Below are positions 22,808 through 32,500 of a stretch of DNA of 32,500 nt, piece after piece. Position numbers and translations under genes: made by a program. Positions within the stretch are counted from its first letter, which is position 1, and each line of letters begins with the position of its first letter. Source of the DNA: Bigelowiella natans CCMP2755 (lineage: Eukaryota > Cercozoa > Chlorarachniophyceae); assembly GCA_000320545.1 (NCBI GenBank), contig ADNK01001589.1, positions 1 to 32,500 on the forward strand, in the 5' to 3' direction. The notes beneath the pieces were generated by a model. It was given only the letters and a program-made list of their open reading frames with translations. It searched no databases and was not told the origin of the DNA.

Positions 22808-23841
22808 TCACAATATGCTGCCGGCAATATAATCAGGAATGCCTTTTACAGAGCATATTGCATTTATGATCGCTCCAAACCAACGTACAATTGTAGTACG
22901 AATAATTCCTGCTTGCGGAGGAGGATACTGAACCAAATCATACCTGAATACCAAAACAGGGCGTGGCACGTTTGAACGATTTCCCAGGCCCCTATGAAGT
23001 GTACGAGCGTCGTAGACTTGCAAATAAAGCAACAAAACACCCAATTACGTCATGTTTGATTCACATCATCCAGAACCAACAACAAACACCGCAATCATGA
23101 TATATTTAGTATTACTAATTGCAGTTCCAGCATCAACATCGAGCCTCATTGGTTCTGATTTCCAGCAAATTTCTAAGACATCTATGATATTTTGGAACGG
23201 TTGGAGTAATGGAAGAAGTTGTGTTTTCAACTGCAACCAAGTGCTTCCCGGTGTAGCAGCAGCCCGCTGATGATTAGTCCTTGTCGGTGTTGTTGTTGTT
23301 GTTGTTGCGCTACTTATCCTATGTGAGCCTGGAAGCAGCTGTGTTGGACCCATTTCTAAAGTTACGTCTGTGATGAAGAAAGGGGAGAGGAGGAATTTAG
23401 TACTATAAGAAAGAGTGAAGAAATGGCATACACGTATAAATAATAAAGAAGTGTTTACAATTAGTAGCGCATTAGAAGTAGTAAACAGGAGTAGTAGCCA
23501 GAAGTTGGAGAAACACGAAGAGTTGGAAAAGAGAGTAGTATACTCGATAGCAATCACAACACACCCCTGGAAGTATCAGCGGCTCTTTATCATTATTTAT
23601 GGTTTTTGATTCGACATCGTGTCTCGCATGTTTGGAATTGCTGTGAAAGAAATATGGAAAGTACTGTAAATCACATCACTACTACTTCTTCTACTACTAC
23701 TACTACCGGTAAGTGGAATGATAAATGTCAATCCTTTCCTAGCATTATCTTGGTGGAAGAATTGGTTTACTGACCCTGGCATCGACGTCTGACATCATAT
23801 TTACACAAATACACACAAACACACACAGGTAGAGAAAGAAA

Positions 23842-23887
<46 letters not shown>

Positions 23888-24664
23888 CATAATAAAATTA
23901 TGGTGATTGGCATCAAGATAGGGGTATTATACATTATCATTCAATAACAATGACAAGTATTTGCAACCAGAAGTTGCAACTGGGATCTATAAATTTGAGA
24001 GGAGTCGTCATCATCTTTCTTCAAGTAGGATATCACCTAATAGTGAAATTGATATTTGTTGTTAATGATAATGAAAGGATAATAAATAATAAAAATAAAT
24101 AAAAGGAAGGAGAGCAAAGCAAGAACGACAACTTCAAAGAGCTTTTCACTGAGGTTTGAAGGCTGATAATTTTATGCCAGGCAATATAATATCATTCGAT
24201 TCTCGCTACTAGCTACTACTACAACAAGTTCTAAGTGGTGGCTAGTCCTTGTGTTGTTCTCATTAATAATTCTACTACTTCTCCCACATATTGCATCCAT
24301 TTTTGCTCGAATGACCCTAGAATCTCGAGAGTATCTTGATCAAATGCAATCTTGTGATATCTGATTCATAAATAGATGATGATGGTGGTGGTGGTGGTGA
24401 TTTAATAGTATATAATTTCCATTCAAAATTCGATGCACACGAATACAATGTGCTGCTACCTGCCTGATGTTCCCTCGATATTTTCTTTTCGCAGTTTGGG
24501 TGAGGATATATCTAATGTACTACTTCTTAATGCCGAGATATATTCATCATCCCCCTCCTCCTCAACTCCCCCTCCCTCCCCATCAGTGAAACCAAGGAAG
24601 TAGGCTGTGGATTGATAGCAAGTAGAACTCTTAAACCGCCTCAAATCGTCAGCAGATACTGCCC
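22808..24664 (-). CDS. Phytanoyl-CoA dioxygenase (PhyH)-family protein, 5' end unresolved
   Basis: PhyH enzymes are Fe(II)/2-oxoglutarate oxygenases that hydroxylate lipids or small molecules. Exons on the minus strand: 24664-24460, 24360-24279, 24036-23955, 23775-23707, 23367-23116, 23016-22808 (stop TGA). Phases agree at all five junctions and give about 299 residues. Visible motifs: ADDLRRF near the start, SVNQFFHQDNARKGLTFIIPL (HxD iron ligands), DVTLEMGPTQLLPGSHR, and YDARTLHRGLGNRSNVPRP, which supplies the distal His and the Arg expected to bind 2-oxoglutarate. The C-terminus is YIAGSIL. A Thr-rich insert follows the PGSH block. The first listed exon begins in phase 1, so at least one upstream exon exists. 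The short ORF at 25100-25249 is a candidate, joining through 'CAA C|gtcaga', but this is not proven. Substrate is unknown. Confidence 0.82.
23845..23885. repeat. (AG)n microsatellite
   Basis: About 20 AG units in the intron between PhyH exons 3 and 4. Confidence 0.9.
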
Positions 24665-24940
24665 CTGATTATCATCATCATCGAATAGTAAATTGAGATA
24701 TTGATACTTGGTATACTGAATTGATGACGCGTATTGACATATTATTTCGCATGTATAGTAAAATGAACTCTTGGCAAATACTTGTTCCTATATGACGGCA
24801 CTGGTTGTTGTTGATGATGATGATGATGATGATGAAACCAACCCCTACACACAACACTACTAAGACACCCACCACGCAAGAGCGCCATGCCCTTTATTTC
24901 CAGCTCTCTAATTTATACACCACAATAATACGTAACATAA

Positions 24941-24976
<36 letters not shown>

Positions 24977-25099
24977 GCGCAGATGGTGCTGGTGTGAGAA
25001 AATTACTTTGGTGGGAGAAGTGCTTATCGAATCAATGTTTTTTTGTTAACGCGATTGTAAATGACGATGACATACTCTACGTAGAGTAGCATCATGTTC

Positions 25100-25249
25100 C
25101 TACTCGTTCAAATCCTGCTCCTCTTGATCAAATCTCTGACGTTGCCTGATATCGTTTTCTGCCTTTGTGTGCTTCCTCGCAGATGAAATATGATTCAGAA
25201 CGCTGTAGCTTCCCGTTAAGACCGCTATTCCTGCCAGTCGCCATCGCAT
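25100..25249 (-). CDS. Candidate 49-aa protein, or first exon of the PhyH gene
   Basis: An ATG on the minus strand (codon at 25249-25247) opens MRWRLAGIAVLTGSYSVL, a basic start followed by a hydrophobic stretch like a mitochondrial or ER anchor. A charged tail with RQRFDQEEQ follows, ending in TAG. Codon choice looks coding and the region is free of microsatellites. Its length and layout resemble small mitochondrial membrane proteins. Alternatively the donor inside it (after ENDIRQ) joins in phase to the first PhyH exon at 24664. No family was recognised. Confidence 0.4.
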   Translation of the reverse strand: MRWRLAGIAVLTGSYSVLNHISSARKHTKAENDIRQRQRFDQEEQDLNE

Positions 25250-25532
25250 AGCGGGGAGCTAAATGGTGTGCACTAATCAATAGCAGACCGAATCTTGAGC
25301 GGGTGAGCGAAATGTATGGAAATTGTGTAAGTAAAAGATCGCTTTGTTAGTAATGACGACGATGATGTGACGGTAAAGAGCAACATGGGTGTAAGTAAGG
25401 CATGCCATACTTATTTTTGGTAAACCTTGTGAGAAAGAAACAATGCTGTTATTTCTCTGCTGCTGCATTTGTGTTGGGTGTTGTTTAAGCGGCAAAGGAG
25501 GAGAGAACGTGCTGCCCGTAATTATTTGTCTA

Positions 25533-25557
25533 CCCTAAACCCTAACCCTAACCCTAC
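25533..25557. repeat. Interstitial telomeric tract
   Basis: CCCTAAACCCTAACCCTAACC and one further CCCTA unit form about four telomere units, one with an extra A, in the same orientation as the chromosome end 25.3 kb away. A CCACCCCCCC stretch follows. Confidence 0.9.
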
Positions 25558-26089
25558 CCACCCCCCCTCCTGTTAATATTTTCTTGTTTCTCGGGACCAA
25601 AATAGGGTATGCATGCGCTTAGTGGGTTAACATACCTACCTCCTCCTTCTCCTCCCCTCAAATGTTCCTAGAGTAGTGGCGTTTGTTCCTCCACACGAGG
25701 GCAGGAAGCTGATTCAAGCTGTTGTTTTTGTTGCCTCTCTATCTTGATTCTAGATAATAATGAGTAGGTAATATAGGTCCTAGTACGATCTCATAGATTT
25801 GGACTGTTGTTTTTATTGCCTGTACTCTGATTTTGAAGCAATAATTAATAGGTAATTTGTGGTAGTATGGCACCCATCTCCTCTTGAGTGCACTAAATAC
25901 CGTTATTCTCTCACGAATCCCGGTATTCGTGACTTGGAATCGCACTAGATTTACTACTACTGTTGATACCCCTCTTGTGTGTTCTTGACATTGGTCCCCC
26001 CCCCACTTCAGAGCAGATTCATCTCTGCAGATCAAACCCAACTCCCCCAAAACGATACTAACATCAAGGAGATTATTGTACTTAAGACA

Positions 26090-26893
26090 ATGCGGTCGCC
26101 GATATTCTTGATTACATTTCTAACAACTGCCACCCTTGCTGCACCGAGTGCCGCTGCTGCCTTTGTCCAGAGAATGGGAACTATCACCTCTTCATCATTA
26201 TCATCTCCTTCTTCGCTCAAAGTAGTACTGTCATTCATTCCTGTACATTCGCATTTACTGATGATTGTACTTGCAAACAGGGGGAATTATCCTTTAGTAG
26301 GTCGGAAAGATTGCAAGGGCGTCGTCACCAACAATCCACAAGTGCTACTTTCGCAAAAAGATTAGGAGCTGTAGGCTTAGCAGGAAGTCATTGCCATCGT
26401 TACCATCGCTATGGTGATGCTCCACGGCAGAGCTTGATAGAGTTGATTAGACCCAGAACCGCGACAATCAACCATGATCCGGTAGTAGTAGATATAAATA
26501 CTCCAATGATGTATGAATAATGATTATGGTTATCTTTCATTATTTTCCTTTGCAGTTTTTTTGCGTCGCACTATATATTCTTATCCCTTTTTGCGAGTTT
26601 TCATTAAATGTTTCTTCCTGTTCTGTTTACTATCAGGAATCAGTAAAGGAGGTGAAAACTGCAGCAGGGATCAAACTGAGTAACCCCAATGATTGGACGG
26701 AGAATTGCATGGTCCCCATTGACATCAAGGCTATTGGGTTACGACAACAAACCACCAATTCCATCTTTACTACTTTCTGCAATTCCTCCTCCTCCTCCTC
26801 CTCACTTCTTTATTTATTCTCCACATGGTCAAAAAGTGTTTGATGTTCTTCATCTACGCATTTGAAAGTCTACCACACAAACGATATACATAT

Positions 26894-26928
<35 letters not shown>

Positions 26929-28083
26929 GGTTTCTATATGAAATGTTTGTTCGAATTTTATATACTACAAATAATGCGCTATATCAGTAAGAACTTATTC
27001 ATGAATATTCTTTACTAATTATCGTTGTTCTCGTGAGTGATAATTGATGAGTGGATGTTAATAATAATAATAATAATAATAGCGACATATGGGACCACCT
27101 AAAAGACAAGGTTCCAGACAAAATATGCTTCACAGATGATTACCATGGACCCAGGGCTCAAATGACGTACAAGCAATGCTGGGAGTAAGTATCACGTCCT
27201 TACCTACTACTACTACTAGTAGTAGTAGTATGAAACTGAAAAACGAACGAAATCCCAGATCTTATAAGGATTCTATCGAAATCTTTGTCAATAATAAAGA
27301 TAATACTGTTGTACTTCTGCTAAACACATCAACTCTCTTTAAATCGTGCTCGTTGTCACAGAAACTAATAATAAACAAGTAATGATGCATACGTTAATAA
27401 ATGATGTAATATTAGAACCATGAACAACATTGGAGCTGCTTTTCAAAGCTTTGGATTAGAAAAGGGGGACAAAGTTGCTTTGTTTAGTGATAACTCCCAC
27501 AGATGGCTTTTGGCTGATAACGTATGATGATGATAATGATGATGATGATATTGATGATGAAGATGATGCTGTGTGTCGTAGAAGTAAGGGAAGAACAACA
27601 AGAAGATATCTAGATTCATAGTATTCTTGTGATTGATATTATTCATGAGTGCTGGTGATAGTAGCAGTTTATGATGATGGTCAAAGTATGGTTTTCACTT
27701 GAATCAAAACAAAGTAGTAGTAGTAGTAGTAGTAGTTGTTGTTGTTATGTGTCAAATTTTATAATACGCTAAAAGTAGAAAGTGTAGAACTAGCTAGCAT
27801 CATGATAGGTAATACGGATGATGCTGATGATGATAATGGTGTTATGTAGTGATATAGATGATGATATCAACATAGGCAATATTGAGGTGTGGGGCTGCAT
27901 CTGCTGTCCGTGGATCTACTGCTCCAGTAGATGAATTAGCTTATATCTTGGAACACTCTGATTCTAAAGCTTTAGTTTGTGAGAATTATGAGGTAGTTTT
28001 CCCTTAAAACCGATTTGAAAGATGTCCTTTTTTGTATTTTTTAAAAAAAAACGGGGGGGGGAAAAACTTTTTTCCCCCCCCCC

Positions 28084-28163
<80 letters not shown>

Positions 28164-29026
28164 ATATATTAAAAATATGTGTACATAAATAGCTCCTCTA
28201 GAGTACTCACGATAAAATTGAATGCCTACACAACTTATCATCATTATCATCATCCTCCTAACACCCCCTCCCTTACATCCGCAGTAAAACGATGACAACG
28301 AAGATACACAATGCATTGATAGCAATGATAGAGTTGTCATCTTCCTCCTCCTCCTCCTCCTCATCATCATCATCATCTCTCCTTAGGTATATCGTAAATT
28401 GGTGGAGAAAACGCCAAACTACATGGCCTCCCTTAAGTTTGTGGTGGTGTTATTTCCTTCTTCTTCTTCCAAGGGAAATAATGATGAGGATGATGATGAT
28501 GCAATGATGATGAGGCCACTACAACAGGAAGGCCCCACACTGCTTTCATATGACGAAGTTGTGCAACGGTATGATTAATGTTATCATTCGTCAGTACTCT
28601 TCTTGTTGTACTAGTGTAGTAAAGTTGTAGTAATATCTTGAGAATGATTGATGTACAATCACTACTTACTCACTTACTTAGGGGCTCTTCATTAACGTTT
28701 ACCAAAAGCATTGTTGGTAAAGATGATTTAGCAAGTTTAATCTACACATCTGGAACGACTGGAAAACCAAAGGGTGTGATGCTGACTCATAAGCAGTTTG
28801 TACATCAAATGATTTTTAACACCATCCAATCGAAGGTACGTGTGTTGATGATCATGATCATAATAATGATGATGATTGACGATCATATTTATGTCAAATA
28901 TGTAGTAGTAGTAGTAGTAGTAGTGCATCATAATCAATTATTATCACTGTTATAAATAGCGTCTTGATTGCATTGCTTGCTGCTGCTGCTGCTGCTGCTG
29001 CTCGAATTTCATCATCACCGCTCACA

Positions 29027-29057
<31 letters not shown>

Positions 29058-29447
29058 GGCTGCTGCTTCTCCTTGCGTTTCCTTTGACTGACCATATAGC
29101 ATACTATTGCTGCTAGTGCTCGCTATTCCACGCCTGAATATTCCCTATTTTTTTGTTCACAACCATCATTATGGTCTCGTCGGATCAATCGATATTATTA
29201 CAAGATGATTTAAAGATAATCATCGTCATCATCGTCATCATCATCACTACCATTATTAATAGGCGTCAGGTCCTTTGGGGTTGGTAAAAAGGCTTTTGCA
29301 TAATAACAACCCTCAAATAAACGACGTGTTTGTTTCAATTCTTCCAAGGTAGAGAACACGTGTGGGTGAGTGAGTGTGTATGCGTGTGTGTGTGTGTGTG
29401 TTAAAGAATTCTTATTGATCGTCATTATCATCATCATCATCATAATC

Positions 29448-29486
<39 letters not shown>

Positions 29487-31303
29487 AGCTGGCATATATT
29501 TGAGCGTGTCGCTGAGTATTGGATCTTAAGTCGCGGAGCAAGAATCGTTTATAGTACAATCAAGGAGTTCCGGTATTATTTATACAACACATGCATGCTG
29601 TTTGTTGCAAATAATATGATGAAGAAGTATCGAATAATGATGTATGTACTAGCTGAATAATTCTTCTTCTTCTTCTTGTTATTGTTGTAGATTCTAGGTG
29701 GTCACATATAATAAGTAGAAGCCTTATATCTATCATTACACAATCTATATTAAGACGATGATGATACTGTTATTGTTATTAATATTATTATGCAGAAATG
29801 ACATCCAAAGGCACAAACCGCAGTATCTTGTTGCAGTCCCTCGCCTCTATGAAATGATATACCAAGGAGCTGAGAAAAAATTCAATGCTAAAGCATCGAC
29901 TGCAAAACTTGTGAATTTTTTCAAAAAGGTTGGAAATCGATGGCTAACAGCCAAAAGAACAGTACAAGGTTATCAGGAAGGCTCTACTTCCATTATTTCC
30001 AAAGTAAAATCATTAATCACATTGCTACTTCTTGCTCCATTGTACTACCTCTCTGATGCTCTCGTCTGGAGCAAGATACGTAAAGGCATGGGAGGTCGTT
30101 TAAAAATTGCTATTAGTGGAGGGAGCTCTTTACCCATGCATGTAGAGGACTTCTTTGAGCTAGCAAAAGTGCCTATTATTGTTGGATATGGCCTTACAGA
30201 AACAACAGCACCCATTGCAAATCGATTATATGAGCTGAACCAAAGAGGGACAACTGGAACGCCAACAGCAGAGGTGCGAATCGTGCACCCGGAGACAGGG
30301 GCTATTCTATCTAATGGTGAACAAGGAGTTATTCAAGTACGAGGGGATATGGTCATGGCCGGTTACTACAAGAATGATGAAGCAACAAGTAAAGTCATGT
30401 CTAGTGATGGGTATTTTAACACGGGGGATCTTGGTGTGATGAATGATAAAGGAGTACTGAAGATAACAGGAAGGCAGAAGGACACCATTGTGCTACTAAA
30501 TGGAGAAAATATAGAACCACAACCTATTGAAGAAGCACTTCTTGCTTCTTCAGTCATAGATCAAGTAATGCTTGTTGGACAAGATATGAATTATCTCTCG
30601 GCCCTGATTGTTCCTTCTCTCGACGGTTTGCTTGAAAATGGAGTCATCGATCAATCAGATGTAAAGGAAATTCATGATCTAAAGGAGAGTGGTGATGAAG
30701 AGGTAGTAGTGTTCTTGGTAAATACTACATATCTGTAACATCTGTGTCTATTATGCTGCATATGTGTAGTAGATATGTATAAATAAGATTCAAATAAGAA
30801 TCTAACTTACTTGTGTCGTAATGTGCGTCGTGTGTGGATGCTGTGAATTCCTTTCTTTATCCACTACTTCAGTTTGCATTTCATTACAATGTGTCGTTGT
30901 TGTTGTTGTTGTTGTTATATATGTTCTTTTTCTCCTCTTCAGGGTCTGGAGGCTCTAGCACTTGAACTTGGCCAGCGCAAAGCTGTGGAGTCTCTCGTAA
31001 CCGAGAGTATCAACCGCAACAATCGTATGAGAGAAAAGTAAGTCAATCTTCCGACAATATTTTTTGAAGCAATATTATTAACTTAATATATTGTTCGTAA
31101 TCAAAATAAAAAATGTCGTGTTTATGATGTGATTTTCCTCTTTATTCAGTTACCGACCGGACGAAAATGTTCGCAAGTTTAAGCTCATATTGGCACCATT
31201 CTCGATGGAAAATGGACTACTGACACAAACTTTAAAAGTAAAACGGAATGAAGTCTCGAAGAAGTATCAAAGTCTCTTATCCAGCATGTATGCGAAGGTA
31301 TAG
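26090..31303 (+). CDS. Long-chain acyl-CoA / acyl-ACP synthetase (AMP-forming), plastid-targeted, 13 exons
   Basis: It would activate fatty acids to acyl-AMP and then a thioester. Exons: 26090-26221, 26281-26481, 26637-26737, 27083-27184, 27416-27521, 27876-27992, 28387-28568, 28682-28835, 29263-29348, 29489-29572, 29796-30702 (or 30717), 30943-31037, 31150-31303. Phases agree throughout, giving 806 residues. N-terminus: [20 protein letters not shown] then AAAAFVQR, a signal peptide with Phe after the predicted cleavage. Domain order: [70 protein letters not shown] (P-loop, about residue 335), [28 protein letters not shown] (about 551), [36 protein letters not shown] and a late Lys in LTQTLKVKR (A10). 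The [11 protein letters not shown] block resembles plant AAE15/16 and cyanobacterial Aas, so acyl-ACP synthetase is preferred, without proof. The exon 2 and exon 11 donors each have an in-phase alternative. Confidence 0.92.
28043..28153. repeat. Compound homopolymer hairpin and microsatellite
   Basis: In intron 6 of the acyl-activating gene: A9, C, G9, A5, C, T6, C21, then (TC)13 and (AT)n. G9A5 and T6C21 are complementary across a single C, so a GC-rich hairpin can form. Confidence 0.85.
28905..29480. repeat. Trinucleotide tracts in introns 8 and 9
   Basis: (TAG)n near 28903-28923, (TGC)n near 28979-29002, (GAA)n at about 29029-29056, (TG)n near 29385-29401 and (ATT)n at about 29450-29480. 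The last runs directly into the acceptor of exon 10. Confidence 0.85.
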
Positions 31304-32348
31304 CTGAATTTGAAAATTATTACCTTCCAATGAAATCGTCTTGTACATCCACAACATCCAATGGTTAAGCGTGTGATAAATGTGCAAATAAAGTATGTAA
31401 AAAAGCTGGAACCTCTTTGAAGAATTAAGTATATCTACTATAATCGCATCGTAGTGTCTGGTCTGCATACTTGCTGCCTAAAACATTCCATTTTGACAAT
31501 GCTGTAAAATGCTAGCAATTAGCACGGAGGATTGCGTTATTTGTGCCAAATGTACATGTACACACACAATAGCTAGATAGTGCATTCACAAACATCAGAA
31601 TGTAGTCTATGGATTGTTGGCGCACGAACGGCGGGCAGAGCCAGCAAAAGCAACAACAGCAAATCATTTGAAAAACGCCACCACACTATAGTAGTATGCC
31701 ATGAGCGACTGCTAGCTAGCTAGCCTGGTTGCACGATGCTATGCAATTAGTCGCGAAGGAGATTCTAACTAACCGATTAAAGCATTGACCGATGTCATCT
31801 AGATGTGCACATGTGACGTCAATGATCAATGCTACCGAAGATGGCTCTACATTTGTTACGATCATGGTAGACAGACTCTTCATCTTAGATGTTGTTGTTG
31901 GCTAGCTGGGGCTACTTCAACTCACATACGTACATACACATGATGCAACTGCTGTGTATTTGGGCATCGAGTATCATATCAACTCAAGAGAATAACTCTG
32001 CTACTGTCGCTAAAATTTGTGAGGATAACAAGAGAGCAAAGAATCACACGTGCTCGATCGTCTCTTTCACCACATGGTTAAGCGTAGCAGATAATCCATT
32101 TGCGAATATTATTTAGCTGGAAAGACTGTGTTGAAATCAATAGAAATTTGTTATGAAGATACAACTATTATCAACATCATTATTTTCTATTCTGACCTTT
32201 TCTGGTATGCACTCCAGCCTGCTTCACGGTACTTCTTTGCCTTGAAATTATATATTATTACTATTATTACTTATTTCAGGATTCATGATAGTATACATAG
32301 TAGCGATCAAAATTTTCTCTGAAATAGACATCATGGCGACGACCAGTG
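31304..32348. other. Convergent intergenic region, no gene seen
   Basis: It lies between the acyl-activating gene's TAG and the orotidylate decarboxylase stop. Only short ORFs without motifs are present, and no long microsatellite. It must hold both 3' ends. Confidence 0.6.
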
Positions 32349-32429
32349 CTATTCATAGGTTGTGATGACCTCGTTTGCAGGATCCTCTGCTTTGTAGATA
32401 CCACGCCCAACAATTATCACATCCGAGAG
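32349..32429 (-). CDS. Orotidine-5'-phosphate decarboxylase, last exon (partial)
   Basis: After the acceptor 'catcgtcatcag' the minus strand reads LSDVIIVGRGIYKAEDP and ends seven residues later with TAG, 27 codons in phase 0. VGRGI..A.DP is the C-terminal phosphate-binding signature of OMP decarboxylase, the last step of UMP synthesis. The rest of the gene lies beyond the window. It could be a stand-alone enzyme or the C-terminal half of a UMP synthase. The tail after DP is shorter than usual, so a further 3' exon (donor GAG|gtcatc) cannot be excluded. Confidence 0.8.
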   Translation of the reverse strand, partial: LSDVIIVGRGIYKAEDPANEVITTYE

Positions 32430-32500
32430 CTGATGACGATGATGACGATGATGACGATGATGATGGTGATGACGATGATTATCACACAATGATATACAGA

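Larger units (their letters stand above)
24665..26089. other. Region between PhyH and acyl-activating gene
   Basis: It contains (GAT)n tracts near 24811-24835 and 24939-24974, the 49-codon ORF at 25100-25249, the interstitial telomere tract at 25533-25557 and otherwise no recognisable coding sequence. Upstream exons of PhyH and both promoters should lie here. Confidence 0.5.

Noticed and set aside
23066-23557. Minus-strand 163-codon ORF as a stand-alone protein
   Set aside because: It contains PhyH exon 5 (23116-23367) flanked by intron sequence; its Met lies in the intron.
29210-29485. Minus-strand ORF with coding-like [20 protein letters not shown], looking like a nested gene
   Set aside because: The plus strand here holds exon 9 of the acyl-activating gene (29263-29348), whose DVFVSILPS joins in phase to [11 protein letters not shown]; the minus ORF is its shadow.
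1-32500. CRISPR array, tRNA or rRNA genes
   Set aside because: The repeats are microsatellites without spacers, and no cloverleaf with B-box-like sequence or rRNA core was noticed by eye; a covariance-model scan was not possible.

Overview
The window is the left end of a eukaryotic chromosome. It starts with about 200 bases of CCCTAA repeats (TTAGGG-type telomere), then a degenerate telomere-like zone, then intron-rich genes. Three genes could be joined exon by exon because the reading phase agrees at nearly every GT-AG junction. Introns are either short (about 50-65 bases) or full of microsatellites. The acyl-activating enzyme begins with a signal peptide whose predicted cleavage site is followed by Phe (AAAA-FVQR). 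This resembles the ASAFAP-type plastid targeting of heterokont algae. A stramenopile alga with a complex plastid is therefore the favoured source; this is inference, and the genus is not determined.

Layout: (1) 1-455 telomere and degenerate telomere. (2) 1086-8738, minus strand: an 18-exon ABC1/UbiB atypical kinase of ADCK2 type, ending about 1.1 kb from the chromosome tip. (3) 8739-9729: shared upstream region of two divergent genes. (4) 9730-21765, plus strand: a very large TRF4/TENT4-type non-canonical poly(A) polymerase of about 2930 residues, with a 7.6-kb last exon full of homopeptide runs. Its introns hold a 204-bp MITE and a 2.2-kb block with a broken non-LTR reverse-transcriptase tail. 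(5) 22808-24664, minus strand: a phytanoyl-CoA dioxygenase-family gene, 5' end not resolved. (6) 25100-25249: a 49-codon ORF. (7) 25533-25557: an interstitial telomere tract. (8) 26090-31303, plus strand: a complete 13-exon long-chain acyl-CoA/acyl-ACP synthetase, probably plastid-targeted. (9) 32349-32429, minus strand: the last exon of an orotidine-5'-phosphate decarboxylase that continues past the window.

The genes are ordinary housekeeping functions (quinone-linked kinase, RNA tailing, lipid metabolism, pyrimidine synthesis) and show no operon-like logic. The most unusual signals are three in-frame TGA codons in the 5' half of the poly(A) polymerase gene, each passed if the ribosome skips the T; a KLYQ sequence in place of the kinase family's KxGQ; repeated use of trinucleotide microsatellites as splice sites; and the retroelement-bearing block inside an intron. 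No CRISPR array, rRNA or tRNA was recognised.
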